Part shown: piece by piece, positions 42,461 to 54,190 of the stretch
How positions within the stretch are numbered: position 1 is the stretch's first letter
How the letters are laid out: each line of letters begins with the position of its first letter
DNA from: Olsenella sp. oral taxon 807
Lineage (GTDB): Bacteria > Actinomycetota > Coriobacteriia > Coriobacteriales > Atopobiaceae
Reading direction: 5' to 3'
Assembly: GCF_001189515.2 (NCBI RefSeq)
Contig: NZ_CP012069.2
Location: 1,302,001 to 1,366,000 of the forward strand
Length of the DNA: 64,000 nucleotides
Program-made: the position numbers and the translations under genes
The notes under the pieces: generated by a model
Told to the model about the DNA's origin: nothing
Database searches by the model: none
What the model saw: only the letters and a program-made list of their open reading frames with translations

Positions 42461-42750
42461 CCGCCGAGGCGCCCGTCGGGGGCGACTGCAGGCCAGGGGG
42501 TCTGCCGACCACCCGGGTGCCGCGAGCGCAGGGAGTCCGACGAGAGGTGCGCGAGGGACCTGCGCTCGACAGGAGTCACACCGGGTGCGGCCCGGGCCTG
42601 CCAGACGGCCGAGGAGATGCGAACGCTGCGCAGAAATCGATGAGTACGTTGCTCAAAAATAAGTTCCACTCTCTCAGTTCGGGTCATATCGCCTAATGTA
42701 ATGCGTCCAGCACCTCAGAAAAGTGAGTGAGCTATGAAACTGCTTTCTTG

Positions 42751-42779
42751 TTGACTGGTTCGTCATGCGCTGGTAAGAT
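42751..42779 (+). promoter_or_regulatory. Promoter of the rplU-rpmA operon
   Basis: TTGACT (42751-42756), a 17-bp spacer and TAAGAT (42774-42779) form a near-consensus sigma-70 promoter 42 bp before the rplU start. Confidence 0.8.
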
Positions 42780-42820
42780 TTTGGGCCGTTGCACCTGAAG
42801 GCAATGATGAAGGGTAGATC

Positions 42821-43135
42821 ATGTACGCAATCGTTAGCACTGGAGGCAAGCAGTATAAGGTTGCCAAGGGCGACATCATCGATGTCGAGAAGATCGATGC
42901 GCAGCCTGGCGAGAAAGTCGATCTTGACGTCCTCATGCTTAATGACGGCACTCATACGGTTGCCGACACCGCTGTACTTGAGGGCAAGAAAGTCAGCTGC
43001 GAGATAGTGGACCAATTCAAGGGCGAGAAGATCGTCGTCTTCAAGCTCAAGAAGCGCAAGCGCTATCACCGTACGAAGGGCCACCGTCAGAAGCTGACCA
43101 AGTTGCAGGTGTCCGAGCTGCCCGCGCTTTCCTAA
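42821..43135 (+). CDS. rplU: 50S ribosomal protein L21
   Basis: The 104-residue sequence starts MYAIVSTGGKQYKVAKGD and contains KRKRYHRTKGHRQKLTK, both diagnostic of L21, which binds 23S rRNA. It is followed 42 bp later by rpmA, the standard order. AGGGTAGATC precedes the ATG. Confidence 0.98.
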   Translation: MYAIVSTGGKQYKVAKGDIIDVEKIDAQPGEKVDLDVLMLNDGTHTVADTAVLEGKKVSCEIVDQFKGEKIVVFKLKKRKRYHRTKGHRQKLTKLQVSELPALS

Positions 43136-43177
43136 CGAGGCCTCATGTCACCACAAGAGAGATAGGTAGGAACTAGC

Positions 43178-43426
43178 ATGGCACACAAAAAGGGCTTGGG
43201 TTCGTCTCGCAACGGTCGTGATTCTAACGCACAGCGACTCGGTACCAAGATCTACGGGGGTCAGGCCATCAAGACCGGTCAGATCATCGTTCGTCAACGT
43301 GGCACACACATCACCCCAGGCGAGAACGTTGGACGAGGCAAGGATGACACCCTCTTCGCACTTGCTGATGGCGTCGTTGAGTTCAAGAAGGGTAAGAAGC
43401 ACTACGTGCATGTTCGCACCGCATAG
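43178..43426 (+). CDS. rpmA: 50S ribosomal protein L27
   Basis: The 82-residue L27 starts [20 protein letters not shown] and has [11 protein letters not shown], both conserved. L27 lies near the peptidyl transferase centre. The protein begins directly with AHKKG, so it has no cleavable N-terminal extension of the Firmicutes type. Confidence 0.98.
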   Translation: MAHKKGLGSSRNGRDSNAQRLGTKIYGGQAIKTGQIIVRQRGTHITPGENVGRGKDDTLFALADGVVEFKKGKKHYVHVRTA

Positions 43427-43441
43427 GGTCGACGTCCCTCT

Positions 43442-43467
43442 GAGGTCGCGGTGCTCAGCGCGACCTC
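43442..43467 (+). terminator. Hairpin after rpmA
   Basis: GAGGTCGCG (43442-43450) pairs with CGCGACCTC (43459-43467). Only GTTGAGG follows, so the U-tract is poor; termination may be partial before obg. Confidence 0.5.
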
Positions 43468-43610
43468 GTTGAGGTCCGGCATCTGTGTGATCGGCGTGTA
43501 TATTGATGTGCTTGGCTGAGTTGAGCTAAGAACGTCTATATGCGTTCGGTATCTCTCGCGTCCTCCGTGTGTCTCAGAGGATGAGGATGCCGTATCATAC
43601 GGGTAGCTAG

Positions 43611-46197
<2,587 letters not shown>

Positions 46198-46205
46198 GGA
46201 CAGCT

Positions 46206-46940
46206 ATGGATGATGTGGCAACTCAGATCAAGACGGTCGTACGGGTGACAGCTGAGAGAGGTGACCTTCCCCCTCTGGGTGAAGATCCCCGTCGGAGCTA
46301 CCGTCTTGGCATCATGGGCGGGACCTTCGATCCCATCCATAACGGTCACCTGGTCACCGCAGAGCAGGCCTTCGGAGACCTCGCCCTTGACGTGGTGGTG
46401 TTCATGCCTGCGGGACATCCCGCCTTCAAACAGGACGCGCAGGTGAGTCCCGGCGCGGATCGCTATGCCATGACCCTGCTTGCGACCTCTGACAACCCTC
46501 ACTTCACGGCCTCGCACTTTGAGGTGGACCGCGAGGGCATCACCTACACCGCAGACACCCTCGAGCGCCTTCGCGCCATCTATCCAGACAACGTGAGAAT
46601 CTACTTCATCACGGGAGCCGACGCTGTGACTGACATCGTGACCTGGAGGGATGCCGGCAGTATAGCGCAGCTTGCCACCCTCGTCGCGGCCACGCGTCCT
46701 GGCTATGACCTGAGTCATGCCGAGCAGGTCATCAGCGCCTCTCCCTATAACTTTGACGTCATCTACCTTGAGGTGCCGGCCTTGGCCATCTCGTCCAGCT
46801 ACCTGAGGAGACGCGTGGCTGCCTCGCAGAGCCTGAGGTACCTCACGCCTGACGTCGTGACAGGCTACATCCACAAGCATAAGCTCTATGGCGTACGATC
46901 CTCGCACGAAGGAGCACAGGGAGGTACATCGCATGACTGA
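46206..46940 (+). CDS. nadD: Nicotinate-nucleotide adenylyltransferase
   Basis: NadD makes deamido-NAD from nicotinate mononucleotide and ATP. The 244-residue protein has the nucleotidyltransferase motif IMGGTFDPIHNGHL (with the HxGH-type motif), FMPAGHPAFKQ, FITGADAVTDIVTW and SSSYLRRRVA. About 30 residues precede the core, longer than usual. It overlaps yqeK by 8 bp in the conserved nadD-yqeK-rsfS order. Confidence 0.95.
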   Translation: MDDVATQIKTVVRVTAERGDLPPLGEDPRRSYRLGIMGGTFDPIHNGHLVTAEQAFGDLALDVVVFMPAGHPAFKQDAQVSPGADRYAMTLLATSDNPHFTASHFEVDREGITYTADTLERLRAIYPDNVRIYFITGADAVTDIVTWRDAGSIAQLATLVAATRPGYDLSHAEQVISASPYNFDVIYLEVPALAISSSYLRRRVAASQSLRYLTPDVVTGYIHKHKLYGVRSSHEGAQGGTSHD

Positions 46941-47562
46941 AGACACGCGGCCACACTACAGCGAAGAGCAGGAAACCACCATCGTGCAGCTCGAGGCGGA
47001 CTTGGCTGCCCATATGCGTGACGTGAGGCCCAAGCGCTATGAGCACTCGCTCTCGGTTGCCAAGACGGCAGAATCGATGGCCATACGCTATGGTGCAGAC
47101 CCCTTCCCCGCCCGATGCGCAGGCATACTCCACGACTGGGACAAGGTCCTCTCGGCGGATGAGCAAGTGAAGCGAGCCATTGAACTGGGCATTGACATGG
47201 GAGTCGACCTCGAACTCGTCCAACCGCTCCTCCATGGCCTCACGGCCGCACTCACGCTGCCCACACGCTATCCCAAGCTCCCCCCCGAGATCTTCAGGGC
47301 TATCTCCCTGCATACGGTGGGCTCGGCCGACATGACGGCACTCGACAAGATCCTGTTCGTGGCTGACGGCATAGAGCCGCTGAGAAAGCCCGCCCCCGCG
47401 ATAGAGCACGTCCGCGAGATGGTGGCACGGGGCGAAGATCTGGGTGAGGTGTACGTCTTCATGTTTTCCTCGGGCATCGAGTACGTTGTGAATACGCGAC
47501 GATACCTCTACCCGGGTACCATAGACGTGTACAATGAGCTGGTCTTGAAACGAGGTGCCTAG
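46933..47562 (+). CDS. yqeK: YqeK-type HD-domain hydrolase (Ap4A hydrolase family)
   Basis: A 209-residue HD-domain metal hydrolase. The ligand motifs are YEHSLSVAKTA, ILHDWDK and HGLTAAL with LHTVGSADMTALDKILFVADGIE. Family members of the YqeK type split Ap4A symmetrically to ADP. The ATG at 46933, after GGGAGGTACATCGC, is chosen over the in-frame ATG at 46888. Confidence 0.9.
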   Translation: MTEDTRPHYSEEQETTIVQLEADLAAHMRDVRPKRYEHSLSVAKTAESMAIRYGADPFPARCAGILHDWDKVLSADEQVKRAIELGIDMGVDLELVQPLLHGLTAALTLPTRYPKLPPEIFRAISLHTVGSADMTALDKILFVADGIEPLRKPAPAIEHVREMVARGEDLGEVYVFMFSSGIEYVVNTRRYLYPGTIDVYNELVLKRGA

Positions 47563-47566
47563 GGGC

Positions 47567-47965
47567 ATGGGAAAACAGGACGTACGACAGGGGATCGCAG
47601 CACCGCTTGAGGTAGCGAGAGTTGCCGCCCTTGCGGCAGATGACAAGAAGGCGACGGACATACTGGCACTCGACCTCTCTGGACTCTCTAATGTCTGCGA
47701 TTACTTCCTTATCTGCACTGCCCAGAACAGACCCCAGATGGATGCCGTCGTGGATGGCATCCGGGAGAAGGTCGCGAAAAACTGTGAGCTGCATCCCATC
47801 TCAAGTGAAGGCAGACAGGGTTCGAGCTGGGTGCTGATCGACTATGGCGCCACTGTGGTGCACGTGTTCAGACCTGAGTCAAGGGAATACTTTAGGCTCG
47901 AGAAGCTCTGGGGCGAGGCGCCTCGCGTTCCTCTCGGCCTTGGGAGTGACGCTAAACCCGCCTAG
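47567..47965 (+). CDS. rsfS: Ribosome silencing factor RsfS
   Basis: The 132-residue protein binds L14 and blocks subunit joining in starvation. LDLSGLSNVCDYFLICTAQNRPQMDAV and GSSWVLIDYGATVVHVFRPESREYFRLEKLWG are full family signatures. Start choice lies between ATG 47567 and the in-frame GTG 47555. It converges on dinB. Confidence 0.95.
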   Translation: MGKQDVRQGIAAPLEVARVAALAADDKKATDILALDLSGLSNVCDYFLICTAQNRPQMDAVVDGIREKVAKNCELHPISSEGRQGSSWVLIDYGATVVHVFRPESREYFRLEKLWGEAPRVPLGLGSDAKPA

Positions 47966-48042
47966 GTTGGGGGAGAAAGCCACAAAAGATGAGGCGCGTG
48001 TCGCCCTGCGCGTGCGCGATGACTGGGCCACCCTCGTCTCCC

Positions 48043-49368
48043 TCACGATCCAGGCATCTCGGACATGCCGTCGTGGTTGTTTGAGATCGTGTCCGAGAGC
48101 GTATCCTTGAGGCGCAGGTCGTATCCCAAGGTGAGTGCCCCTGCTCCAAAACGGCTCCGTATGCTGTCGGTGGCCTCAGAGAGCCTCCTCTTCGCGTCCC
48201 TGTCACGGCCGCTGTCCCGCCCTCGCGACACGGGAGGTTGGTTCGGCTGTCCATCGCCTACGTCAAAGAGCGCCAGTTGCGTGGAAGACCTCTCGCCGCC
48301 AAACCCACTCACCATGACGCCGACGAGCCTGACGGGTGTGCCCTCACTCCACAGGTCACTCAGCAGCTCCTTCGCCACCCGACCAAAGTCTCTCTCGTCA
48401 TCGGTCTCAGGAACGAGCGGGCGCTGGATCGTACGCGTGTGCTCATAGTCAAACTTGAGCTTGAGCGTGACCTCTCCTCCCCTGAGCCCCTTCGAGCGCA
48501 GACGTGTGCCTACGAGCGCGCTCACATGCGCGATGGCGGCCTCTACATCCCTTCGGCTCGTGAGGTCATGGGAGAAGGTCCTCTCGTTTGAGACGGACTT
48601 TGGGGTGCTCCTGTGAGCGATGCTCGTGACCTTGCTCGTCTCCCGGCCCGCTGCGCGCTGGACCATCTTGGGCCCGTGCACACCGAAGACGCGACGCATC
48701 TTCTCGACCTCGGCCTGCGCAAGCTGTCCAAGCGTACGGATACCCATCTTTTTCAGGCGGTCCTTAGTTGAGGGCCCAACGCCGCTCAGTGCCTCAACAG
48801 GGAGTGGGGCCAAAAATTCGGCAGCCTGTCCCGGCATCACGACACAGAGCCCATGGGGCTTATCGCGCTCTGAGGCAATCTTGGCGACGGTCTTGTTCTG
48901 CCCAAGTCCAATGGAGCAGCTGATACCAAGATCACTGATCCTTTCCTGTATCCTCTTGCATATGAGGACAGGATCCTCCCTCGAATACCTCCCGGGCGTG
49001 ACGTCGAAGAACGCCTCGTCGATGGAGACCTGTTCCACGCGGGGGGTCTCTCGCTCTATGAGGGACATGACCTTGGCTGACAGCTCACGGTAGCGGGCAA
49101 AGCGACCCTGCGTCCAGATGGCGTCAGGACACAGGCGCATCGCCTGGTAGGAGGGCATGGCGGAGTGGACGCCATAGGGCCTCGCCTCATAGGAGGCCGT
49201 CGATACGACCCCACGCCTCTCGGCAGACCCACCCACGATTACGGGCCTACCCCTCCACTCGGGATGATCGAGCTGCTCGACTGAGGCAAAGAAGGCGTCG
49301 AGATCGAGAAGGCCTATTGCAGGCCCTCTCCAAGCGCCTGCCCCGGCTGTCCCGAGTGGCTCACTCAT
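48043..49368 (-). CDS. dinB: DNA polymerase IV
   Basis: A 441-residue Y-family translesion polymerase. LLDLDAFFASVEQLDHPEWRG and QVSIDEAFFDVTPGRY give the catalytic acidic residues. SIGLGQNKTVAKIASERDKPHG and LSGVGPSTKDRLKKMGI (helix-hairpin-helix) are also typical. A little-finger domain follows (SVSNERTFSHDL). The last 60 residues are polar, and a C-terminal beta-clamp-binding-like QLALFDVG occurs before them. The ATG overlaps the TGA of the histidine kinase gene (ATGA), so it appears to be the third gene of a two-component operon, an unusual setting. Confidence 0.95.
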   Translation of the reverse strand: MSEPLGTAGAGAWRGPAIGLLDLDAFFASVEQLDHPEWRGRPVIVGGSAERRGVVSTASYEARPYGVHSAMPSYQAMRLCPDAIWTQGRFARYRELSAKVMSLIERETPRVEQVSIDEAFFDVTPGRYSREDPVLICKRIQERISDLGISCSIGLGQNKTVAKIASERDKPHGLCVVMPGQAAEFLAPLPVEALSGVGPSTKDRLKKMGIRTLGQLAQAEVEKMRRVFGVHGPKMVQRAAGRETSKVTSIAHRSTPKSVSNERTFSHDLTSRRDVEAAIAHVSALVGTRLRSKGLRGGEVTLKLKFDYEHTRTIQRPLVPETDDERDFGRVAKELLSDLWSEGTPVRLVGVMVSGFGGERSSTQLALFDVGDGQPNQPPVSRGRDSGRDRDAKRRLSEATDSIRSRFGAGALTLGYDLRLKDTLSDTISNNHDGMSEMPGS

Positions 49369-50618
49369 GTGACATTGAGCGAGGCGGGCAGAGTGACGGA
49401 GAACGTCGTACCCTCCTCAGTCGTGCTCGTCGCAGAGATCGTGCCGCCATGGGCCTCCGCGATACCTCGTGCAATGGCGAGTCCTAAACCAAAGCCACCG
49501 GGAGAGTCGGTGCGAGAACGGGAGTTGTCCGATCGATAGAAGCGGTCAAAGATGTGCTTGAGGTCTTCAGGCGCGATGGGTTCCCCCCTATTGGTGATGG
49601 AGAGACGGGCGTTCTTTCGCTTCTCGAACGTGAGCCTGACAGTGATCTGACTTCCATCGTACGCATACTTACAGGCGTTATCCATGAGGATCTTAACGAG
49701 GCGATCCACCCACTCGCGATCACCGTTTACGAGCACTCCCTCCTGCAGCTCAGTCTCTATGGTGCAGTTACGCTCGAAGGCAAGCGCATCGAACTCAAGG
49801 GAGGCAGACCCGACCATATCCGAGAAGTCGATGCTCTCCATCCGGAAGGCAAACGAGGAGGAGTCGACCAGGCCCTCATCCGTCCGGGCAAGCTGAAGAA
49901 GCTCTCCCACGAGACTCTTCATGTGCTCCGCCTCGTCTGAGATGCTCTTTACCCAACGCCTGTCCTTTGCCGAGAGCTCATGGGATTTCATAAGGATCTC
50001 ACCATTAGCAAGAATGACGGCAAGCGGGGTCTTGAGCTCGTGAGAGGCATCTCCCACGAAGCGCTGCTGCTTCTGAAAGGCCTCCTCGATAGGCGCCGTC
50101 GCCCAATCGGCCAGATAGACAGAAATGATAGCCACGGCGGCAAGCGCTATGATAAAGGAGGCGATACTCCGTATAGACTGCCTCTCCCAAGATTGGTACA
50201 GATCACCTGCGTTGACCATGGTGATGAGCACATTGCCGCTCTGGAGCTTGCGGGACTTCCAGGCGATGCCCAGATCCGAGGCATAGCCGCGGCCCTTCTC
50301 CACATCCAAGGACTCAGCTATGATCTGGTCGAGATCGTGGAGCTTGGTTGAAAGCGACGCGTTGCTCGTCGCGAGCACGATGCCCGAGGACGAGGTCTCG
50401 ACCGTCACCACGAACAGGCCGGAGTTGCTCTGGTTTCTGCTCCTGCCAGATGGCGCCTCCGTGAGCGGCGTCTCGAGACCCTCCTCAAGCACCGAGTCTA
50501 TCGAGCTCTGCACAGAGAGGTAGGAAGACCAGAGCGATGATGCGACTACCCCCAAGAGCACGAGGCTCACGAGTCCCGTGACAAAGATGATGAACTTCCT
50601 CTTTAGTAGCTTAAGCAT
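49365..50618 (-). CDS. Sensor histidine kinase
   Basis: A 417-residue membrane kinase. TM1 lies near 9-31 (FIIFVTGLVSLVLLGVVASSLW), an outer domain of about 115 residues follows, and TM2 lies near 151-172. The HisKA box has the phosphoacceptor H193 in VGDASHELKTPLAV. The ATPase has DNACKYAYD (N box), FDRFYRSDNSRSR and GGFGLGLAIARGIAEAHGG (G boxes). The start is the ATG at 50618 behind GGAG. A TTG one codon earlier is possible. It pairs with the response regulator 35 bp upstream. The sensed signal is unknown. Confidence 0.93.
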   Translation of the reverse strand: MLKLLKRKFIIFVTGLVSLVLLGVVASSLWSSYLSVQSSIDSVLEEGLETPLTEAPSGRSRNQSNSGLFVVTVETSSSGIVLATSNASLSTKLHDLDQIIAESLDVEKGRGYASDLGIAWKSRKLQSGNVLITMVNAGDLYQSWERQSIRSIASFIIALAAVAIISVYLADWATAPIEEAFQKQQRFVGDASHELKTPLAVILANGEILMKSHELSAKDRRWVKSISDEAEHMKSLVGELLQLARTDEGLVDSSSFAFRMESIDFSDMVGSASLEFDALAFERNCTIETELQEGVLVNGDREWVDRLVKILMDNACKYAYDGSQITVRLTFEKRKNARLSITNRGEPIAPEDLKHIFDRFYRSDNSRSRTDSPGGFGLGLAIARGIAEAHGGTISATSTTEEGTTFSVTLPASLNVT

Positions 50619-50653
50619 CAACGCTCCATGAATTCCTGCTCACAGGGAGGTCA

Positions 50654-51334
50654 CTAGTCCTCGCTGAAGTCCTCGAGACGGTAGCCGAGCATGCGCAGAG
50701 TCGTGATCTGCACGTGCGAATGGATGTGACTGACCTTCTTGCGCAGAAACGAGATGTACGCCTCGACTGAGTTCTCCGAGGCGTCTCCGCTTGTGCCCCA
50801 GACGCGGGAGAGTAGATCCTGCTTCGAGACGACACGGGAGTTCGAGCTCATGAGCATCTGCATGACAGCGAACTCCTTGCCCGACAGGTGAACCTTATGC
50901 TCACCGCAGGACAGGTCATGGGTCGTCAGATCGAGCTTGAGATCGGCGAAGGTGATCTCGTCGATGACGACGTCGCCTTGCCTGCGGGTAAGGGCACGTA
51001 CGCGCGCGAGCAGCTCGGGAGCCTCAAAGGGCTTGGTCATGTAGTCGTCGCTTCCGGCATCGAGGCCCTGCACCATGTCTCCGGTTGACGTCTTGGCCGT
51101 GAGCATCAGGACTGGAATCGAGTTTCCGGAGTGCCTGAGCTCCTTCACGATCTGAATGCCGTCGATGCCCGGAAGCATGATGTCAAGCACGACCGCATCA
51201 TAGAGGCCGCTCTGGGCGGCTGTGAGGCCCGCATTGCCGTCATAGACGGCCTCGGCGTTGAAATGGTCATCGATGAGGATCTGTACGATCGCGTCCGCGA
51301 GGTTCCTCTCGTCCTCGACAACAAGAATGTTCAT
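50654..51334 (-). CDS. OmpR-family response regulator
   Basis: The 226-residue regulator has a receiver domain with phosphoacceptor D51 (VVLDIMLPGIDG), acidic pocket EDE at 7-9, T-A in LMLTAKTS and the K of MTKPFEAPELLARVRAL. A winged-helix DNA-binding domain follows (LSGKEFAVMQMLMSSNSRVVSK ... NSVEAYISFLRKKV). GTTGGAGGTAGAGC precedes the ATG. It is the first gene of a regulator-kinase-dinB unit. Confidence 0.95.
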   Translation of the reverse strand: MNILVVEDERNLADAIVQILIDDHFNAEAVYDGNAGLTAAQSGLYDAVVLDIMLPGIDGIQIVKELRHSGNSIPVLMLTAKTSTGDMVQGLDAGSDDYMTKPFEAPELLARVRALTRRQGDVVIDEITFADLKLDLTTHDLSCGEHKVHLSGKEFAVMQMLMSSNSRVVSKQDLLSRVWGTSGDASENSVEAYISFLRKKVSHIHSHVQITTLRMLGYRLEDFSED

Positions 51335-51676
51335 GCTCTACCTCCAACTGTCTCATGCATTTGGGTACCTGATAATACCCGTTTCGGTCATTCTACCCCT
51401 CCAGACTGTATTTGGCCTTAAATGTTCGTACTAAATTTCGTAGACTTACGGGAGATCCGATGAAGCTCCCTCCGTCCGAAGGGTCTTGCACGCCCTCTAT
51501 CCCTGCACATACGTGGACTCATGCCCCTTGTCGAGGACTGCCCATCGGTCACAGACAGTTCACAAAAACTGCAGCCATGTTCCGTTATCGCATGGCCTAT
51601 CATGATGCGACGCCCGTGTGGTGATGCGGCGCATAACCTATCTACCGAGGCGCCGCGCGATCTAAGGAGTACTACG
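51335..51676. promoter_or_regulatory. Divergent region between the response regulator and rpsP
   Basis: No gene is seen. The minus-strand side has a TATTAT -10-like sequence (near 51375) without a clear -35. The plus-strand side has TATCAT near 51598 as a possible -10 for rpsP. AAGGAG at 51664-51669 is the rpsP ribosome-binding site. Confidence 0.45.
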
Positions 51677-52000
51677 TTGGCAGTGAAGATCCGTCTTGCC
51701 CGTCATGGCGCCAAGAAGCGTCCATACTATCGTATCGTCGTGGCCGATGGTCGCATGCCCCGTGACGGTCGCTACATCGATCTCGTCGGACGCTACAACC
51801 CCCTGTCCGATCCCAAGACCATTGATATCGACATCGAGAAGGTCGATGCGTGGGTGGCCAAGGGCGCGCAGCCCTCAAATGCCGTGTCGCACCTGATTGA
51901 CATCGTCAAGAATGGCACGCCCGCCCCCGAGAAAAAGCGGAAGCTCTCCAAGAAGGCCGCCGCCAAAGCTTCGGCTGGCTCTGACGAGAGCACGGAGTAG
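51677..52000 (+). CDS. rpsP: 30S ribosomal protein S16
   Basis: The 107-residue S16 has [32 protein letters not shown] and a Lys/Ala-rich tail. The start is TTG at 51677, 7 bases after AAGGAG, because the only other in-frame start after the site, GTG 51683, is too far and would drop conserved residues. It leads the rpsP-khpA-rimM-trmD operon. Confidence 0.96.
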   Translation: MAVKIRLARHGAKKRPYYRIVVADGRMPRDGRYIDLVGRYNPLSDPKTIDIDIEKVDAWVAKGAQPSNAVSHLIDIVKNGTPAPEKKRKLSKKAAAKASAGSDESTE

Positions 52001-52005
52001 CTCCC

Positions 52006-52305
52006 GTGGCCGGACAAGCTGCGATCAGCGGGGCTCCTCTTGGACAGGCAGAGCAGGGCTTGCCGAGTGACAGGGTCGCCGATCTTGTCGAGTATATCGT
52101 CTGCGGACTTGTGACCGACGAGGACCGAGTGTCCCTCGACGTGACGGACGGGGAAGGCTCGGCGCTCATCGAGATCTCGTGCGCCGAGGATGATGCCGGA
52201 CGCGTCATCGGTAAGCGCGGACGCACGATCAAGGCGATCAGAACGCTTGCGCGTGCCTTGGGCTCGAGGGTCGGCACGGCCGTCGAGGTCGAGGTCCTCG
52301 GGTAG
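52006..52305 (+). CDS. khpA: KH-domain RNA-binding protein KhpA
   Basis: A 99-residue protein with one KH domain. The GxxG loop is IGKRGRTIKAIRTLARALG (about 70-88). It is a small RNA chaperone, in many bacteria a partner of KhpB/Jag. Its N-terminal 20 residues are longer than usual. The GTG start lies 5 bp after rpsP, the standard gene order. Confidence 0.92.
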   Translation: MAGQAAISGAPLGQAEQGLPSDRVADLVEYIVCGLVTDEDRVSLDVTDGEGSALIEISCAEDDAGRVIGKRGRTIKAIRTLARALGSRVGTAVEVEVLG

Positions 52306-52308
52306 ACG

Positions 52309-52830
52309 GTGGCCCGCCGGTATCGGTCGATAGCCCGCGTGGAGAAGACGCATGGCAGGCAGGGGGAGATCGTGGCAGTTGATGTCAACGGTCTCGGTAC
52401 ATACCTCAGGCCCGGCATGTGGGTATGGGCCGTTCCACCTAGGCTGAAGGGTCCTCGCTCCTTCGTAGTGGGTCGCGTGAGAGGCAACGGTCACGGTTGG
52501 CTCGTGAGCCTCGTGGGTGTGGACAGCATCGCCCACGCATCACGGCTCGTCGGAAGGACGCTGCTTGTAGCCGTCGACGAGCTGCCGGATGACTTCGAGC
52601 TGCATGATGCGAGGGAGCTCGTCGGCAGGCGAGTCAGAGACCTGCTCCTCGGGGAGATCGGTCATATCAGCGAGGTAACGCTCGGCGTCGCAAACGATGC
52701 CTGGACCATCGAGGGTGAGACGGGAACGTTCGTCATACCCGTCGTCGGGGAGTATGTGCTCGGGATAGACAACGAGGGTGAGCTCGTAGTGAACCTGCCT
52801 GACGGCGTAAGAGAGGGACGGGACGGATGA
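52309..52830 (+). CDS. rimM: Ribosome maturation factor RimM
   Basis: The 173-residue protein assists 30S head maturation. It has the N-terminal beta-barrel (SIARVEKTHGRQGEIVAVDV) and the PRC-barrel region (IEGETGTFVIPVVGEYVLGIDNEGELVVNLPDG). The start is GTG at 52309, 3 bp after khpA. It overlaps trmD by 4 bp. Confidence 0.9.
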   Translation: MARRYRSIARVEKTHGRQGEIVAVDVNGLGTYLRPGMWVWAVPPRLKGPRSFVVGRVRGNGHGWLVSLVGVDSIAHASRLVGRTLLVAVDELPDDFELHDARELVGRRVRDLLLGEIGHISEVTLGVANDAWTIEGETGTFVIPVVGEYVLGIDNEGELVVNLPDGVREGRDG

Positions 52831-53579
52831 TATTCGAGGTCCTCTCCGTTTTTCCCCAGGTCTTCGAGCCGTATCTGTCCGAGTCAATTCTGGGCCGCGC
52901 ATGGCAGAGATCCCTGTTCGAGTTCGTAGCCCACGACCTGAGGACATGGACGCATGACAGGCATAGTACGGTGGATGACGCCCCCTTTGGTGGCGGGCAG
53001 GGCATGCTCATGAAATGCGAACCGATATTCGAGGCAGTGAGGGACATCTCGGGGCAGGGGAAGAAGCGGCCGCATGTGATATTCTTCTCGCCCTGTGGCA
53101 GGCGCTATTCGGAAAAAGACGCCGAGAGGCTCTCGAGCTTTGACAGAATCTTGTTTGTCTGCGGTCGCTATGAGGGCATCGATGAGAGGGCGTATGCGCT
53201 GGCGGACGAGATCGTCTCTGTGGGGGACTACGTCCTCACGGGAGGTGAACTTGCTGCCCTTGTGGTCATCGACTCCGTCGTGAGACTCCTGCCCGGAGTG
53301 CTCGGTGACGACAGGAGCGCGAAGGACGAGTCCTTCTCGCAGGGCCTCCTCGAGTATGCCCAGTACACGAGACCGGCCACATTTCAGGGCGAGCGCGTTC
53401 CAGAGGTCCTGCTCTCTGGCGACCATGGCGCCGTGAGCGCGTGGAGACGCAGGAGTTCCATAGAGCGCACGGCACGCTGGAGGCCAGACCTCCTTGAGGG
53501 AGCAGAGCTCAGCGAGGACGAGTGGAGCCTCGTCCACGAGACGTTGGGGCAACGGGATTGCGAGGCGACAGATGTCTGA
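52827..53579 (+). CDS. trmD: tRNA (guanine-N1)-methyltransferase
   Basis: TrmD methylates G37 of tRNAs read by CUN, CCN and CGG codons to prevent frameshifting. The 250-residue SPOUT protein has VDDAPFGGGQGMLMKCEP, FFSPCGRRYSEKDAERLS, FVCGRYEGIDERAY and SVGDYVLTGGELAALVVIDSVVRLLPGVLG, which forms the knot. The stop overlaps lepB by 8 bp. Confidence 0.97.
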   Translation: MIFEVLSVFPQVFEPYLSESILGRAWQRSLFEFVAHDLRTWTHDRHSTVDDAPFGGGQGMLMKCEPIFEAVRDISGQGKKRPHVIFFSPCGRRYSEKDAERLSSFDRILFVCGRYEGIDERAYALADEIVSVGDYVLTGGELAALVVIDSVVRLLPGVLGDDRSAKDESFSQGLLEYAQYTRPATFQGERVPEVLLSGDHGAVSAWRRRSSIERTARWRPDLLEGAELSEDEWSLVHETLGQRDCEATDV

Positions 53580-54153
53580 TGGTGACGCGGGGACGAGGCG
53601 TGGCAGGGAGGGCATTCTGTGGGAGCTACTCCAATGGTTGGGCTCTGTGGCCTTCGTGTTCATCCTCTTCGTGCTCCTGAGGATCTTCGTCTTTGGCGTC
53701 TACTATGTCCCCACGGGATCCATGACCGACACGATTCAGGTGGGCGATCAGCTGATAGGCGAGAAGATCAGTTACCGCTTCACGAGTCCGAAGGTCGGCG
53801 AGATCGTGACCTTCGACGACCCTGACGGATCGGGAGAGACCCTCATAAAGCGCATCATCGCGACGTCAGGGCAGACGATAGACATACACGATGGCAAGTT
53901 GTACATAGATGGTGTCGAGCAGGAGGAGTCCTACACCAAGAGCAGGCCCACCTACGCGCTCACGGAGCATGCCGCGAACCTCTCGGGTGGCATAAAATAT
54001 CCCTATAGAGTTCCTGAGGGCTGCGTCTGGCTCATGGGCGACAACAGGACGAACTCGCTTGACTCGCGTTACTTCGGTGCCGTGAGCACGACGAGGATCA
54101 GCTCGCACGCGCTGTTCATCTACCTTCCGTTCAAAGATGCCAGGACGCTATAG
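53572..54153 (+). CDS. lepB: Type I signal peptidase
   Basis: A 193-residue membrane serine peptidase that removes signal peptides. One N-terminal helix ([19 protein letters not shown]) is followed by the catalytic serine in [10 protein letters not shown] and the lysine in [27 protein letters not shown] is the last conserved box. ATG 53572 is preferred over an upstream in-frame start that lies within trmD. Confidence 0.95.
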   Translation: MSDGDAGTRRGREGILWELLQWLGSVAFVFILFVLLRIFVFGVYYVPTGSMTDTIQVGDQLIGEKISYRFTSPKVGEIVTFDDPDGSGETLIKRIIATSGQTIDIHDGKLYIDGVEQEESYTKSRPTYALTEHAANLSGGIKYPYRVPEGCVWLMGDNRTNSLDSRYFGAVSTTRISSHALFIYLPFKDARTL

Positions 54154-54190
54154 ACAGACAGAAGACGGTCTCAGGAGGAGAGACGCACGC

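Larger units (their letters stand above)
41927..42820. other. 0.9-kb gap with repeat cluster 3 and rplU promoter
   Basis: No gene is supported. Repeat cluster 3 covers 41966-42460. The segment 42461-42640 is GC-rich without a recognised feature, and open frames through it only continue the repeat frames. A clear promoter for rplU lies at 42751-42779. Confidence 0.75.

Noticed and set aside
42461-42700. Short coding frames after cluster 3
   Set aside because: They continue frames from the repeats into GC-rich sequence, have no start signal and do not resemble proteins.
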